From Mucilaginibacter phenanthrenivorans (GTDB lineage Bacteria; Bacteroidota; Bacteroidia; Sphingobacteriales; Sphingobacteriaceae): a stretch of 64,000 bases of DNA. Each line of letters starts with the position of its first letter. Position 1 is the first letter of the stretch. Below are positions 34,508-42,273 of the stretch, in pieces. The translations under genes and the position numbers were made by a program. A model generated the notes under the pieces. The model was not told the origin of the DNA. It did not search any database and saw nothing but the letters and a program-made list of their open reading frames with translations. The stretch is taken from contig NZ_JAHVAP010000019.1 of the NCBI RefSeq assembly GCF_024721155.1, positions 1 through 64,000 of the forward strand. The letters are read 5' to 3'.

Positions 34508-34876
34508 ATGGCCAAAAAGATATTGGTTATTGAGGACGATAAGGACATCAGGGACACTATTGTTTATATCCTGGAAGAGGAGGGGTACGACGTAGTTTCG
34601 TCCGGCGATTCCAAGATCCTGAAAAAAGTAACCGAGCATAACCCGGGCCTTATCCTGATGGACAACTGGCTTACCGAATGGAAAAGTGATGCCAACGGCC
34701 AGCAGCTGAGCAAGGAGCTCAAAACGAACCCGCAAACTAACCACATCCCCGTTATCATTATTTCGGCAGTAAGCAACATTAAGGAGATTGCCGAAGAGGG
34801 CCTTGCCGATTCCTATCTTAAAAAACCATTCGATATGGGTGTGCTTGTTGAAATGGTTAAGAAGTTTGTTATTTGA
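34508..34876 (+). CDS. Single-domain response regulator (CheY-like)
   Basis: 122 aa, receiver domain only. The acidic pocket is Asp10-Asp11, the phosphate acceptor is Asp52 in LILMDNW, the switch Ser86 is in IIISAVS, and the conserved Lys106 is in YLKKPF. With no output domain it must act by binding a partner, for example as a phosphorelay step or in motility control. No histidine kinase is next to it; the nearest, a hybrid kinase, is 15 kb away. Confidence 0.9.
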   Translation: MAKKILVIEDDKDIRDTIVYILEEEGYDVVSSGDSKILKKVTEHNPGLILMDNWLTEWKSDANGQQLSKELKTNPQTNHIPVIIISAVSNIKEIAEEGLADSYLKKPFDMGVLVEMVKKFVI

Positions 34877-34890
34877 GTTAGGTTATAAAT

Positions 34891-35071
34891 GTTGTAAGGG
34901 TTGTAGAAGTTGTAAATGTTAATGACTTGAGAAAGTTGTAAATGTTGTAAGAGTTATAGAAGTTGTAAATGCTAATGACTTGAGTTAGGTTAAAAAGGTG
35001 CAAATCAAACCACTACAACCCTTACAACCACTACAACTCTTACAACCACTACAACCCTTACAACCTCACCC
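34891..35071. repeat. GTTGTAAGGGTTGTAG array: direct duplication plus inverted arm
   Basis: A 41-bp stretch at 34891-34931 recurs at 34944-34984 with three mismatches (period 53 bp). The complementary words CACTACAACCCTTACAACC follow at about 35010-35071. Together they can fold into a long hairpin. Location: after the response regulator, before the GH13 gene. The same word family occurs at 7.7 kb. Confidence 0.75.
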
Positions 35072-35145
35072 AACTTATTTTCCCCACCATACTAAAATCT
35101 CAAAAAATCAGTTTACCTTTACAAACCAATTATTACCAAATTGAT

Positions 35146-37077
35146 ATGAATATGAGGAATTTATACTTATTATTTGTTGGCGCGTTGCTGATAACGGCTA
35201 CATCATGCAAAAAAACGCCTTCTTCTAACAACGGTTCCGGGAACGTTCCCGGTGATACCACCAAGACTAACCCCACAGGCAAGGATGTTCCATCGGGAGT
35301 AGGGGATGGGGTAACCTTTATTAATGGCGGCAAATCGGCCATTTTTAACCTGTATGCACCGAATAAAAAATCGGTTACGCTGATAGGAGACTTTAGCAGC
35401 TGGTCGACCACCGATACCAAATATGCCATGACCAATTCGGTTGACGGTACCCGCTGGTGGATCCAGATCGACGGGCTTGATCCTAACACGGAGTATGCTT
35501 ATCAATACTATATCGATAAATCATTAAAGGTAGGCGACCCGTATTGCGAAAAGGTACTCGATCCGAATAATGATAAATATATCCCAACAACGGTATATCC
35601 TAACTTAAAGGCATATCCTACAGGAAAAACTACCGGGATTGTGAGCGTTATGCAGGCCAACCAGCCTTACACCTGGAAGAATACCAGCTTTACACGCCCT
35701 GATCCTAAAAACCTTGTTGTTTATGAATTATTAGTGCGTGATTTTGTAGCGACGCACAGCTATAAAACATTAACCGATACGCTGAATTACATGAAGCGCC
35801 TGGGTGTTAACGCTATTGAATTAATGCCGTTTAATGAGTTTGAGGGCAACGATTCATGGGGATATAACCCGAACTATTATTTTGCGCCTGATAAATACTA
35901 CGGTACCAAGAACGACCTTAAAGCATTTATTGATGCCTGCCATGGCGCCGGCATTGCGGTGATCCAGGATATTGTATTGAACCACTCGTTCGGTTCATCG
36001 CCAATGGTGCAGATGTATGCCGATGCAAACGGCGTGCCGTTGAACAACCCCTGGTATAATTCAACACCTACGCATCCCTATAATGTAGGGTACCAGTTTA
36101 ACCACGAGAGTGCAGCTACCAAATACTTTGTTAAAAACGTGCTGAAGTTTTGGACGTCGGAATATAAGATAGATGGCTTCCGTTTTGATTTGGCCAAAGG
36201 CTTTACACAAACCAATTCGGGTACTGATGTTAACGCATGGGGTAATTATGATGCCAGCCGCGTTGCCATCTGGAAAAACTATAATAACTACATCAAATCC
36301 CTCGACCCCAAATTGTACGTGATACTGGAATATTTTGCCGGCAACCAGGAAGAAGGCGAACTGGCTAACGAAGGCATGATGACCTGGACAAACCTGAGCA
36401 CTCCCGGTGAGCAGGCAACTATGGGCTATAATGACGCAGGTGGCTCATGGGATATTTCGGGCCTGTTTTACGACGGTTACGGATTTACAAACCCTTATGC
36501 ACTTGTTGCCTACTTTGAAAGCCACGACCAGGAGCGCCTGCAATATAAAAACGGCATGTATGGCAATGCCAGCGGTACCTACAGTGTTAAGGACCTGCCA
36601 ACAGGCTTAAAGCGCGACGAAATGGGTGCTGCCTTTATGTTCTCATCGCCCGGCCCTAAAATGGTTTGGCAGTTTGGCGAACGGGGCTATGATGTTACCA
36701 TCGGTACGGATGACGTAAAATTGCAGGATAAGCTGCCGCATTGGGAATACATGAACGATGTAAACCGGCAGCACTTATTTAAGGTGTATTCGCAGATGAT
36801 AAACTGGAAGAAGAACAACGCCGTATTTACAAGCACCAACTTTAAATATAGCTTGGGGGGAGCCGTTAAAACCATCCAGATGCTGGATGCCTCGAACAAC
36901 ATTGAGGTGGTGGGTAACTTTGGCGTTACGGCAGCCACAACCACAATCACATTCCCATCAACAGGCACCTGGATAGATAATTTTACCGGTACCACCATCA
37001 ACGTAACATCGTTAACGTTCACCATAACACTTGCCCCGGGCGAATACCATTTGTACAGCAGCTCACCATTGAAATAG
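35146..37077 (+). CDS. GH13 alpha-amylase family lipoprotein with CBM48-like N-domain
   Basis: 643 aa. The signal (NLYLLFVGALLITATSC) has a lipobox Cys, so the enzyme is surface or periplasm anchored. A CBM48/glycogen-branching-like domain follows (about 60-140: FNLYAPNKKSVTLIGDFSSW). The GH13 barrel has its catalytic residues: Asp348 in DGFRFDLAKG, Glu395 in VILEYFAG and Asp461 in ESHDQERL. GFRFD and SHDQ are the family signatures. It cleaves alpha-glucans; whether amylase, pullulanase or another type is not decided by sequence alone. A terminator follows. Confidence 0.9.
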   Translation: MNMRNLYLLFVGALLITATSCKKTPSSNNGSGNVPGDTTKTNPTGKDVPSGVGDGVTFINGGKSAIFNLYAPNKKSVTLIGDFSSWSTTDTKYAMTNSVDGTRWWIQIDGLDPNTEYAYQYYIDKSLKVGDPYCEKVLDPNNDKYIPTTVYPNLKAYPTGKTTGIVSVMQANQPYTWKNTSFTRPDPKNLVVYELLVRDFVATHSYKTLTDTLNYMKRLGVNAIELMPFNEFEGNDSWGYNPNYYFAPDKYYGTKNDLKAFIDACHGAGIAVIQDIVLNHSFGSSPMVQMYADANGVPLNNPWYNSTPTHPYNVGYQFNHESAATKYFVKNVLKFWTSEYKIDGFRFDLAKGFTQTNSGTDVNAWGNYDASRVAIWKNYNNYIKSLDPKLYVILEYFAGNQEEGELANEGMMTWTNLSTPGEQATMGYNDAGGSWDISGLFYDGYGFTNPYALVAYFESHDQERLQYKNGMYGNASGTYSVKDLPTGLKRDEMGAAFMFSSPGPKMVWQFGERGYDVTIGTDDVKLQDKLPHWEYMNDVNRQHLFKVYSQMINWKKNNAVFTSTNFKYSLGGAVKTIQMLDASNNIEVVGNFGVTAATTTITFPSTGTWIDNFTGTTINVTSLTFTITLAPGEYHLYSSSPLK

Positions 37078-37106
37078 TTAAATCAGGGAGTATATTTGAT
37101 TATCGG

Positions 37107-37139
37107 GCCGGATGTCTTTAAATAGCGTCCGGCTTTTTT
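37107..37139 (+). terminator. Terminator after the GH13 gene
   Basis: GCCGGA (37107-37112) pairs with TCCGGC (37128-37133), extended by partly pairing loop bases, then six T (37134-37139), 30 bp after the stop. Confidence 0.75.
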
Positions 37140-37173
37140 GTTGACAAACAGCAATTTCTATCCAGCGAAAAAC

Positions 37174-37392
37174 AATGACCCGTAGGGTCTACCTCTTTGT
37201 AGGATACAAAAGACACGGGGCTAGTGCCTCGTAGAGGCTACCCCTCGTCGTTGTTCAAGGTATCAAATTAAAAAATAGCAGTATCACTTAGATGATGTTT
37301 CGTCGGGAATGCATTGCGTACACGGGTAGCCTCTACGAGGCAAAATAATCATGGTAATTGTTTCTACAAAGCGGTAGACCCGATGGGTCATT
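37174..37392. repeat. 219-bp nested palindrome between GH13 and GH127
   Basis: The outer arms (AATGACCCGTAGGGTCTACC at the left, its near complement at the right end, with CTTTGTAG/CTACAAAG inside) enclose inner arms GCCTCGTAGAGGCTACC and GGTAGCCTCTACGAGGC. No ORF, and a different sequence from the type A elements. With the GH13 terminator it fills most of the 501-bp gap. The last ~185 bp before GH127 are AT-rich and show no obvious signal. Confidence 0.75.
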
Positions 37393-37578
37393 CACCTGTT
37401 CACCCCTGAATCTTATATTCACAATCTCTATCTCAAATAAATCTTACCACCAATTTTTATTAAGTGTATTAAATACAGTCAATATTTCGTTATAACCTGA
37501 CAATTTATAGTTAGTAATGCTAACTTGTACTGCTTACTTTTAACTTACAATAAATCAATATAAAAACTGCCCTTAAAA

Positions 37579-39975
37579 ATGGTAAAGCAAATAGCATCCC
37601 TTATTTTTTTTAGTTCGATACTTTGCGCAGGCAGCTTATCGGCACAACAAAAAGATTACCCCATTCAGCCCGTACCTTTTACACAGGTGCACGTTAACGA
37701 CAACTTTTGGGAGCCCAAAATGGAGGTGAATGCCAATGTTACCATCCCATACGTTTTGGCGCAATGCAAGGCCAATGGCAGGGTTGATAACTTTCTTCGC
37801 GCAGCAAAAATGCTGGATGGCGACAAGGTTAGCGAATACCCCTTTGACGATACCGACATTTATAAAGTAATTGAGGGTGCATCATACGCCATGCAGGTAA
37901 AGAGTAATCCCAAACTTGACCGATATATTGATACCCTTATTAACATCATCGGCGCTGCACAGGAGCCTGATGGTTACCTGTACACCTTCCGCACGATAAG
38001 TGCCAAAAAACCACATGAGTGGATCGGTGAGAAACGCTGGCAGAATGAAGAGATCCTGAGCCATGAGTTGTACGATGCCGGTCACCTTTACGAGGCGGCT
38101 GTGGCACACTACCAGGCTACCGGCAAACGCACTTTCCTTAACATCGCCATAAAAAACGCCGATTTGCTTACCCGCACTTTTGGTTATGGTAAGATTGAGG
38201 AATACCCCGGTCACCAGATTGTAGAGATAGGTTTGGCAAAGCTGTACCGTGTTACCGGGAACAAGAAATATTTAGACCTTGCCAAGTTCTTCCTTGATGT
38301 TCGCGGACCTAAGGGCGAGGCTTATAACCAGGCGGATAAAAAGGTAGTCGACCAGCATGAGGCTGAGGGACACGCTGTTCGTGCGGCTTACATGTACACC
38401 GGTATGGCTGATGTCGCAGCCCTAACCGGCAACCAGCAATACCTGCATGCTATCGACGATATCTGGGATGATGTGGTAGATAAGAAACTTTACATCACCG
38501 GTGGTATAGGCGCAACCAACGCAGGTGAGGCTTTTGGCGATCCGTACCAGCTGCCTAACATGTCGGCTTATGCCGAGACCTGCGCTGCCATTGCCAACGT
38601 GTACTGGAACAGCCGCATGTTTTTATTGCACGGCGATGCCAAGTATGTTGATATTTTAGAACGTACGCTGTATAATGGTTTGCTGTCGGGTGTATCATTG
38701 AGTGGTAACAGGTTCTTTTATCCGAATGTGTTGTCGTCCATGAGCCAGAACCAGCGGAGTGCGTGGTTTAGCTGCGCTTGCTGCATCAGCAACATGACGC
38801 GCTTTTTGCCATCCGTTCCGGGCTATGTGTATGCGCACGATAAGAACGACCTCTATGTAAACCTGTTCATGAGCAACAGCACTGATATTACCCTTACTGC
38901 CGGCAAGGTAAACCTGGTGCAAACCACCGATTACCCATGGAAGGGCAAGGTAGATATCGCCGTAAATCCTGAAAAAAGCAGCACGTTTACCCTGCGTGTC
39001 CGCATCCCCGGATGGGCGCTTAACAAACCTGTTCCCGGTGGCTTGTACACCTTTATGGATCAAAACCCTGCCCCGGTGGTCATCAGCGTAAATGGTAAAC
39101 CGCTGGCCTATCAAACCGAAAAAGGCTATGCCGTAATTGCCCGCAAATGGAAAAAAGGCGACGTGGTGACCATGAACCTGCCGATGGAAACCGAAAAGGT
39201 ATTGGCCAATAAATTGGTTAAGGCCGATGTTAACCGCTTCGCCTTTCAGCGCGGGCCGATAGTGTATTGTTTGGAGGGTCCGGATAACCGCGACAGCACT
39301 GTGCAGAACATCACCGTAAATAAAATGGCGGCAAGCAATGCCCTGTACAAACCCGAAATGCTGAACGGCGTAGAGATCATTACCGCAGAGGGACAGAGCA
39401 GCAAACGCCAGCTAAATACCGATAAGCTGATAGAAACCGACCAGCCGGTTACCGCCATCCCGTACTATGCCTGGGCAAACCGTGGCCCGAGTGAAATGAC
39501 GGTTTGGATCCCTTATGAAGCATCGGCATCTATGCCAAAGCCTGCCCCAACCATCGCCAGCACCAGCAAGGTATCAGGCTCCATAAAAAATAAACGGATG
39601 CTGAAAGCGCTGAACGACCAATATGACCCAGCCGACAGCAAGGACGCCAGCATGCCTTACCTGCATTGGTGGCCAAAGCAAAACACTGCCGAGTTTGTGC
39701 AGTACGACTTCGACAAGGCGCATACCGTTTCCGAATCAAAGGTTTACTGGTTTGACGACGGCCCCTTCGGCGGCTGCCGCATCCCGGCTTCCTACAAGAT
39801 CTTCTACAAAAGCGGCGACCAATGGTTGCCCGTAAAACCAACTACGCCATACACCATTGAAAAGGACAAGTACAACGTGCTCACCTTTGAACCGGTTGAA
39901 ACCACTGCATTGAAGATGGAGATCCAATTACCTGCTGATAATTCAACGGGGATCCATGAGTGGGAGGTGCGTTAG
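37579..39975 (+). CDS. GH127 beta-L-arabinofuranosidase-like enzyme, secreted
   Basis: 798 aa. A signal peptide (about 1-22) precedes the DUF1680/GH127 (alpha/alpha)6 domain. The zinc-Cys site is visible: Glu333 and Cys335 in YAETCA, then Cys401-Cys402 in CACCISN, matching the Glu, Cys, Cys-Cys pattern of Bifidobacterium HypBA1. These enzymes release L-arabinofuranose from plant hydroxyproline-rich glycans. The C-terminal 150 residues (AEFVQYDFDKAHTVSESKVY, EIQLP..STGIHEWEVR) resemble a discoidin/F5-8 type binding domain. Stop codon lies within a TTAGAGATTAG-type array. Confidence 0.9.
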   Translation: MVKQIASLIFFSSILCAGSLSAQQKDYPIQPVPFTQVHVNDNFWEPKMEVNANVTIPYVLAQCKANGRVDNFLRAAKMLDGDKVSEYPFDDTDIYKVIEGASYAMQVKSNPKLDRYIDTLINIIGAAQEPDGYLYTFRTISAKKPHEWIGEKRWQNEEILSHELYDAGHLYEAAVAHYQATGKRTFLNIAIKNADLLTRTFGYGKIEEYPGHQIVEIGLAKLYRVTGNKKYLDLAKFFLDVRGPKGEAYNQADKKVVDQHEAEGHAVRAAYMYTGMADVAALTGNQQYLHAIDDIWDDVVDKKLYITGGIGATNAGEAFGDPYQLPNMSAYAETCAAIANVYWNSRMFLLHGDAKYVDILERTLYNGLLSGVSLSGNRFFYPNVLSSMSQNQRSAWFSCACCISNMTRFLPSVPGYVYAHDKNDLYVNLFMSNSTDITLTAGKVNLVQTTDYPWKGKVDIAVNPEKSSTFTLRVRIPGWALNKPVPGGLYTFMDQNPAPVVISVNGKPLAYQTEKGYAVIARKWKKGDVVTMNLPMETEKVLANKLVKADVNRFAFQRGPIVYCLEGPDNRDSTVQNITVNKMAASNALYKPEMLNGVEIITAEGQSSKRQLNTDKLIETDQPVTAIPYYAWANRGPSEMTVWIPYEASASMPKPAPTIASTSKVSGSIKNKRMLKALNDQYDPADSKDASMPYLHWWPKQNTAEFVQYDFDKAHTVSESKVYWFDDGPFGGCRIPASYKIFYKSGDQWLPVKPTTPYTIEKDKYNVLTFEPVETTALKMEIQLPADNSTGIHEWEVR

Positions 39976-40037
39976 TTGATTAGAGGTTAGTTAATTAGAG
40001 ATCAGAGGTTAGAGATTAGTTGATCGGAGGTTGGATA
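39973..40037. repeat. TTAGTTAATTAGAGATCAGAGG array at the GH127 stop
   Basis: A long array of the TTAGAGATTAG family beginning at the stop codon itself. Its right part (AGAGATTAGTTGATCGGAGG) is matched, complemented, at 42236-42272, so the two arrays bracket a 2.2-kb block with two small genes. Confidence 0.65.
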
Positions 40038-40077
40038 GGTTGGTGGTGACAGTTGCGCCGGCGCCTCTCTCTCCGCG

Positions 40078-40228
40078 CGTCATTGCGAGGAACGAAGCAA
40101 ACTCTACGTAGGACAATCAACGGGCCTTTATGCTTGGGAGACCTTGCAGCCGCCTGACTGCTTGCCACAATATTTTCGTTCCCTTATCTGTATAGTTTAG
40201 AGTTTGCTTCGTTCCTCGCAATGACGTG
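40078..40228. repeat. MITE-like palindromic element, copy 2
   Basis: 151 bp with near-perfect ends CGTCATTGCGAGGAACGAAG and CTTCGTTCCTCGCAATGACG. Its centre matches copy 1 in the same orientation. With the adjoining word array it fills most of the 360-bp gap before the next gene. Confidence 0.85.
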
Positions 40229-40335
40229 AAGATAATTTCATCGGTTAAAAAACTACCCTAAAAGGGGGTACATGGTGAATGCCAAAGCTGTTATATTGCC
40301 CACGCAATCAAACACTTAAATTAACCATCTTACCT

Positions 40336-40848
40336 ATGAAACGTCAATTTATTACAACCCTGCTCGTATTGATCACTGTTGCTGCTATCGCTCAAAAACG
40401 ATCTGCAAAAAAGCCGGCGCCTATTGTATCAGACGCTAAGTTTCATGTGGTGGTAGACTACAAGGGACATAAAGAATTTTTCTCGACCCAATATCAAAAC
40501 CACGACGGCATGCTGTACCCGGTTGATAACAATGGTAAGCTGACGATCTTTTTTGCTGCCGATAACGACAAAACCGACGACCGCCTCTCGGTAAGCGGCG
40601 TGATCACCGCCGCCGAACAGCGGTCTTTCTCATTTGACGATAACTCCGCCCACCTGTCTATCATGCTCTCAAATTACCCGGACGTACCCGCTTTTGAATT
40701 GAGTGGCGGCAATATAACCATAACCGCTATGCCCCTTAAAGGCGGCCAGGTACGCGGCACCTTCACCGGCTCCGGATTTACTGTAGACAACAACGGCCAA
40801 CGGGTAGATTATTCCCTTACAGGTGATTTTAGTTTAACGAGGATGTGA
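40336..40848 (+). CDS. Small secreted protein of unknown function
   Basis: 170 aa from MKRQFITTLLVLITVAAIAQ, a clear signal peptide; an upstream in-frame ATG (40279) gives a non-signal extension and is rejected. The mature part is predicted beta-rich (KFHVVVDYKGHKEFFSTQYQ, LSVSGVITAAEQRSFSFDDN, VRGTFTGSGFTVDNNGQRVD). I do not recognise the family. It is followed directly by a TTAGAGG word array and a MITE-like element. Confidence 0.6.
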   Translation: MKRQFITTLLVLITVAAIAQKRSAKKPAPIVSDAKFHVVVDYKGHKEFFSTQYQNHDGMLYPVDNNGKLTIFFAADNDKTDDRLSVSGVITAAEQRSFSFDDNSAHLSIMLSNYPDVPAFELSGGNITITAMPLKGGQVRGTFTGSGFTVDNNGQRVDYSLTGDFSLTRM

Positions 40849-40849
40849 G

Positions 40850-40885
40850 TTGGTTAATTAGAGGTTAGTTGATTAGAGGTTAGGC
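40850..40885. repeat. GGTTAATTAGAGGTTAG array
   Basis: Begins 2 bp after the stop codon of the small secreted protein, same orientation as the array at 39.97 kb. Confidence 0.55.
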
Positions 40886-40910
40886 TTGTTTGTTGGCGAT
40901 GTTCTCTCTT

Positions 40911-41068
40911 CGCGCGTCATTGCGAGGAACGAAGCAACCTCTAAACTATGCAGATCAGGGAACGGGGAGATTGTGGCAACCAATCAGGCGGCTGTAAGGT
41001 CTCTAAAAACATAAAGATTCATTGATTGTCCTTTGTAGAGGTTGCTTCGTTCCTCGCAATGACGCGCG
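40911..41068. repeat. MITE-like palindromic element, copy 3
   Basis: 158 bp with ends CGCGCGTCATTGCGAGGAAC and GTTCCTCGCAATGACGCGCG, orientation opposite to copies 1 and 2. Internal words AAACTATGCAGATCAGGGA and TTGTGGCAACCAATCAGGCG. It fills most of the 301-bp gap between two small secreted-protein genes. Confidence 0.85.
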
Positions 41069-41149
41069 GAGAGAGGGCATCATAACAATTCTCCCCCCTC
41101 ATACTTAAACCTCAATCCGCACGTTATCAACTAAATAAACCTAATCAAA

Positions 41150-41845
41150 ATGACCAACCTACGAAAGAATTCCGCAAGGCGGCTGTACAGGTATGTATTG
41201 CTGCTGCCTTTTTTTGTATTAAGCCTGTGTTTTGTTCATGCTGCAAAGGCCATTGCGCCGGTAGTTAAAACCGCAGTTGCCGATACTACGCCCATGAAAG
41301 CCTTTGAGGGCATTTACCAGCTCAAAAGCAACCAGTATGGCTACGTACAAATTACTGTCGCCAATAAAACGCTGATTGCCAAAGTTATTGATGGTAAAAA
41401 GCAATTTGTTTTAACCCGCAAAAGCGACCTCGCCTTTGAAACCCTCGATGATGATGGTGACGAAACGATCCCAATCACATTCACCAAAAGCGATGCCGGC
41501 GAAATTACCGGGGCAGCCGTGGCCGACAAAGACCAACTTACAAGGGTTAAGGATTATAAACCCGTAAAGGCGCTGCAACTTACCGCCGATCAGCTTAAGG
41601 CCTACCAGGGCAAGTATGAGTTTGACCAAAGAAAAGGCACCTTTTTAACCATAACCGCCACCGCCGATGGCCTGGTGCTCAAAGAGCTTTGGGACAACAA
41701 GGAGATAAACTTCATCGCCGTAGCCGATAACGAGTTTTTCAATAAAGATGCCATGTTTCCGCTAAAATTTACAAAGGACGCAAGCGGCAATGTTACCAAA
41801 GTGCTGGCCTTTAACCGGGATAGCTGGGATAAGGTGAAGGAGTAG
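41150..41845 (+). CDS. Secreted protein with two DUF3471-like beta domains
   Basis: 231 aa. A signal-like helix (about 17-34) is followed by two repeats of one small beta domain: KAFEGIYQLKSNQYGYVQIT (about 49-130) and KAYQGKYEFDQRKGTFLTIT (about 150-231). Both follow the DUF3471 pattern found at the C-terminus of beta-lactamase-like hydrolases. Here the domain pair stands alone. Function unknown. A MITE-like element lies both before and after the gene. Confidence 0.7.
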   Translation: MTNLRKNSARRLYRYVLLLPFFVLSLCFVHAAKAIAPVVKTAVADTTPMKAFEGIYQLKSNQYGYVQITVANKTLIAKVIDGKKQFVLTRKSDLAFETLDDDGDETIPITFTKSDAGEITGAAVADKDQLTRVKDYKPVKALQLTADQLKAYQGKYEFDQRKGTFLTITATADGLVLKELWDNKEINFIAVADNEFFNKDAMFPLKFTKDASGNVTKVLAFNRDSWDKVKE

Positions 41846-41967
41846 TTGATTAGTTGGGGTTAGTTAATTAGAGGTTAGTTGGGGTTGTGCGGAGTGAATC
41901 CCACCAACCTCATATAATTCCTGCTGTATCGCTTGTATTGTTGTGTGGAAACGATACAGCGATACAG
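41846..41967. repeat. TTAGTTAATTAGAGG array followed by a CTGTATCGC hairpin
   Basis: Right after the stop (41846-41886) is the TTAGAGATTAG-type array. Then CTGTATCGC (41924-41932) pairs perfectly with GCGATACAG (41959-41967), the TGTATCG word also seen at 34.0 and 47.05 kb. Two word families thus meet in one gap. Confidence 0.6.
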
Positions 41968-41977
41968 TACACCACCA

Positions 41978-42195
41978 CGTCATTGCGAGGAACGAAGCAA
42001 ACTCTAAACTATGCAGATCAGGGAGCGAAAATATTGTGGCGACCAATCAGGCAGCTGTAAGGTTCCATCAGCAAAAACTATGCAGATCAGGGAGCGAAAA
42101 TATTGTGGCGACCAATCAGGCAGCTGTAAGGTTCCATCAGCATAAAGGTTCGTTGATTGTCCTTTGTAGAGGTTGCTTCGTTCCTCGCAATGACG
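41978..42195. repeat. MITE-like palindromic element, copy 4, with internal duplication
   Basis: 218 bp with ends ACGTCATTGCGAGGAACGAA and TTCGTTCCTCGCAATGACG. Same orientation as copy 3. Its excess length over the other copies is explained by a 69-bp tandem duplication of the centre. Confidence 0.85.
42008..42145. repeat. 69-bp tandem duplication inside MITE copy 4
   Basis: The unit beginning ACTATGCAGATCAGGGAGCG is repeated at a 69-bp distance and identical over about 66 bp. 69 is 23 codons, so one frame stays open through both copies, but it is not a gene. Confidence 0.85.
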
Positions 42196-42235
42196 CGCGG
42201 AGTGAACAGGCGGCAAACAATTAACCACCATCCCA

Positions 42236-42272
42236 ACCTAATCTCTAATCTCCAATCAACTAATCTCTAGTA
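42236..42272. repeat. CCTAATCTCTAATCTCC array at the DUF885 3' end
   Basis: Complement-oriented TTAGAGATTAG array directly after the stop of the minus-strand DUF885 gene, mirroring the array at 39.97-40.04 kb. Confidence 0.65.
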
Positions 42273-42273
42273 A

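Noticed and set aside
34891..35071. CRISPR array
   Set aside because: Repeats are imperfect, have irregular spacing and no unique spacers, and no cas genes are present.
41943..42224. 93-codon frame through MITE copy 4, and the similar frame at 34267-34557
   Set aside because: Both are readings of the same palindromic element; no start context, no conservation beyond the DNA repeat.
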